Origin: Plantibacter flavus
GTDB lineage: Bacteria; Actinomycetota; Actinomycetes; Actinomycetales; Microbacteriaceae
NCBI RefSeq assembly: GCF_900177615.1
Contig: NZ_FXAP01000003.1
Coordinates: forward strand, 372,001 to 436,000
Direction: 5' to 3'
Length of the DNA stretch: 64,000 nucleotides
Below, piece by piece: positions 63,286 through 64,000 of the stretch. Position numbers and translations under genes: made by a program. The notes below the pieces were generated by a model. The model made no database searches, was not told where the DNA came from, and was given only the letters and a program-made list of their open reading frames with translations. Numbering within the stretch: the first letter of the stretch is position 1; the number at the start of each line of letters is the position of its first letter.

Positions 63286-63933
63286 TCAGTGCGTGGACGC
63301 GTAGCCGGTGCGGACGCTCGCGATGAGCCGTTCCAGCAGGTCGGTCCAGAGGGCACGGGCTTCATCGTCCGTGGTGGCGCCGGTACTCGCGATCCAGTGA
63401 TGGGCGAGGACTTCGACGCCGTGCATGAGGGAGGACACCAGGAAGCCGGCTTCGAGTTCGTCGACGTCGGTGTTGCGCTCGGCCAGTTCGTGGGCGAGCT
63501 CCTGGGTGGTGCGGGAGAAGGTGGCCTGGAAGAGCTGCTGCGGGCGCGAGTCGTCGGGTGCGAAGCCGCCGAGCGCGTTCCAGAGGAAGGCGATGACGCG
63601 GGGGATGTCGGTCGTGCGGAGTGCCGCGGCGACGTCCTCGAACATCGAGACGCGCGACCCGGGGCCTGCCGGTCGTGCGTTGACGGCGGACCGGAAGCTC
63701 TCGATCACGACGGCCAGCTCCTCGGTGCAGGAGGTGGTGACGAGGTCGTCGATCGAGGAGAAGTGGTTGAACACCGTGCGGCGCGAGACGTCGGCGTGCT
63801 CGGCGATGACGTCGACGTTGAACCCGGCGATGCCCTGCTCCGCGATCATGACGCGGGCGGCGTCGAGGATCGCGCGATGGTGGCGCGCGCGGAGGGCGGC
63901 GCGTCGATCCTCGGCGGGGGCGGTGGTGGACAC
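63286..63933 (-). CDS. TetR-family regulator of the MMPL transporter
   Basis: 215 residues: HTH AARVMIAEQGIAGFNVDVIA, then EHADVSRRTVFNHFSSIDDL, followed by a helical ligand domain. Start is GTG with no ribosome site, 6 nt after the TAGTGT box, so the mRNA is probably leaderless. A perfect palindrome overlapping the -35 box indicates autoregulation. Transcribed in front of the MMPL gene, as in many tetR-exporter operons. Confidence 0.9.
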   Translation of the reverse strand: MSTTAPAEDRRAALRARHHRAILDAARVMIAEQGIAGFNVDVIAEHADVSRRTVFNHFSSIDDLVTTSCTEELAVVIESFRSAVNARPAGPGSRVSMFEDVAAALRTTDIPRVIAFLWNALGGFAPDDSRPQQLFQATFSRTTQELAHELAERNTDVDELEAGFLVSSLMHGVEVLAHHWIASTGATTDDEARALWTDLLERLIASVRTGYASTH

Positions 63934-63939
63934 GTGGGT

Positions 63940-63969
63940 ACACTACGTGCACCGATGCACTCAGTGCAA
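63940..63969 (-). promoter_or_regulatory. Leaderless promoter and operator of the tetR-MMPL operon
   Basis: On the minus strand TTGCAC (-35) and TAGTGT (-10) are 18 bp apart, and the GTG start follows 6 nt after the -10 box. The perfect palindrome TGCACTCAGTGCA (63956-63968) covers the -35 box, with a second copy of GTGCA-N4-TGCAC overlapping it (63948-63961). Confidence 0.8.
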
Positions 63970-64000
63970 CTTGTTGACGCGGTGTTCACCGATCTGCCAG

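Overview
The window comes from a high-GC actinobacterium, most likely a member of the Microbacteriaceae (Plantibacter/Curtobacterium-like). Support: strong GC bias, a mycothiol-dependent enzyme-family protein, GAF-ANTAR regulators, a DUF222-HNH protein, five copies of a short protein family (DUF7882-like) that I associate with this family, and many copies of the short hairpin repeat CCCTTCGACAAGCTCAGGG and its variants. The genus is inference. I saw no rRNA, tRNA, CRISPR array, integrase or transposase.

Layout. 0-2 kb: three tandem 644-bp units, each with one small DUF596-like gene. 2-8.3 kb: housekeeping and stress genes (GH15 glycosidase, general-stress type SDR, FUSC membrane protein, Dps, three small DUF7882-type genes). 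8.3-17 kb: a glycoside import operon (lipoprotein, two ATPases, two permeases, GH3 beta-glucosidase) divergent from a TetR regulator, with a perfect operator between them. 17-20 kb: a DUF222-HNH gene flanked by two hairpin-repeat arrays. 20-29 kb: redox and stress genes (mycothiol-type enzyme, YdeI-like, proline dehydrogenase, flavin reductase behind a MerR/SoxR-type promoter, HIT, DUF6328, SRPBCC, CrtI-like oxidoreductase, SDR) and two overlapping GAF-ANTAR genes. 29-32 kb: second DUF7882 locus with several small acidic proteins. 32-35.3 kb: ThuA plus Gfo/Idh/MocA divergent from a ROK repressor. 35.5-37.3 kb: SDR divergent from TetR with a perfect operator. 37.4-39.1 kb: FMN-type PPOX protein and a ferredoxin-type reductase joined by a chain of mini-ORFs. 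39.5-42 kb: hot-dog hydratase and CaiB CoA-transferase joined by a second mini-ORF chain. 42.1-46.1 kb: iron-siderophore importer with two DtxR/IdeR-like boxes. 46.3-47.6 kb: MHS-type MFS transporter. 48.5-58.2 kb: an Opp-type importer, hydantoinase A and DUF917 operon divergent from a PucR regulator. 58.2-64 kb: alpha/beta hydrolase, PdxH-like oxidase, and an MMPL exporter under a TetR regulator.

The most unusual signal is structural. At three unrelated operon junctions (14.3, 38.1 and 40.5 kb) the translation start of the downstream gene has been tandemly duplicated with a period of 65, 71 or 72 bp. This leaves 22-23-residue mini-ORFs whose stop codons overlap or abut the next start codon. 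A second theme is the hairpin repeat: its outer bases covary (CCC/GGG, CAC/GTG, CGC/GCG, CAT/ATG), so the stem appears to be maintained. Its arrays fill every convergent intergenic gap longer than about 250 bp here. A third is promoter form: at least twelve genes have TANNNT followed by 6-7 nt and then the start codon, the layout of leaderless mRNAs.

All functions are read from sequence motifs and family knowledge; no searches were run.
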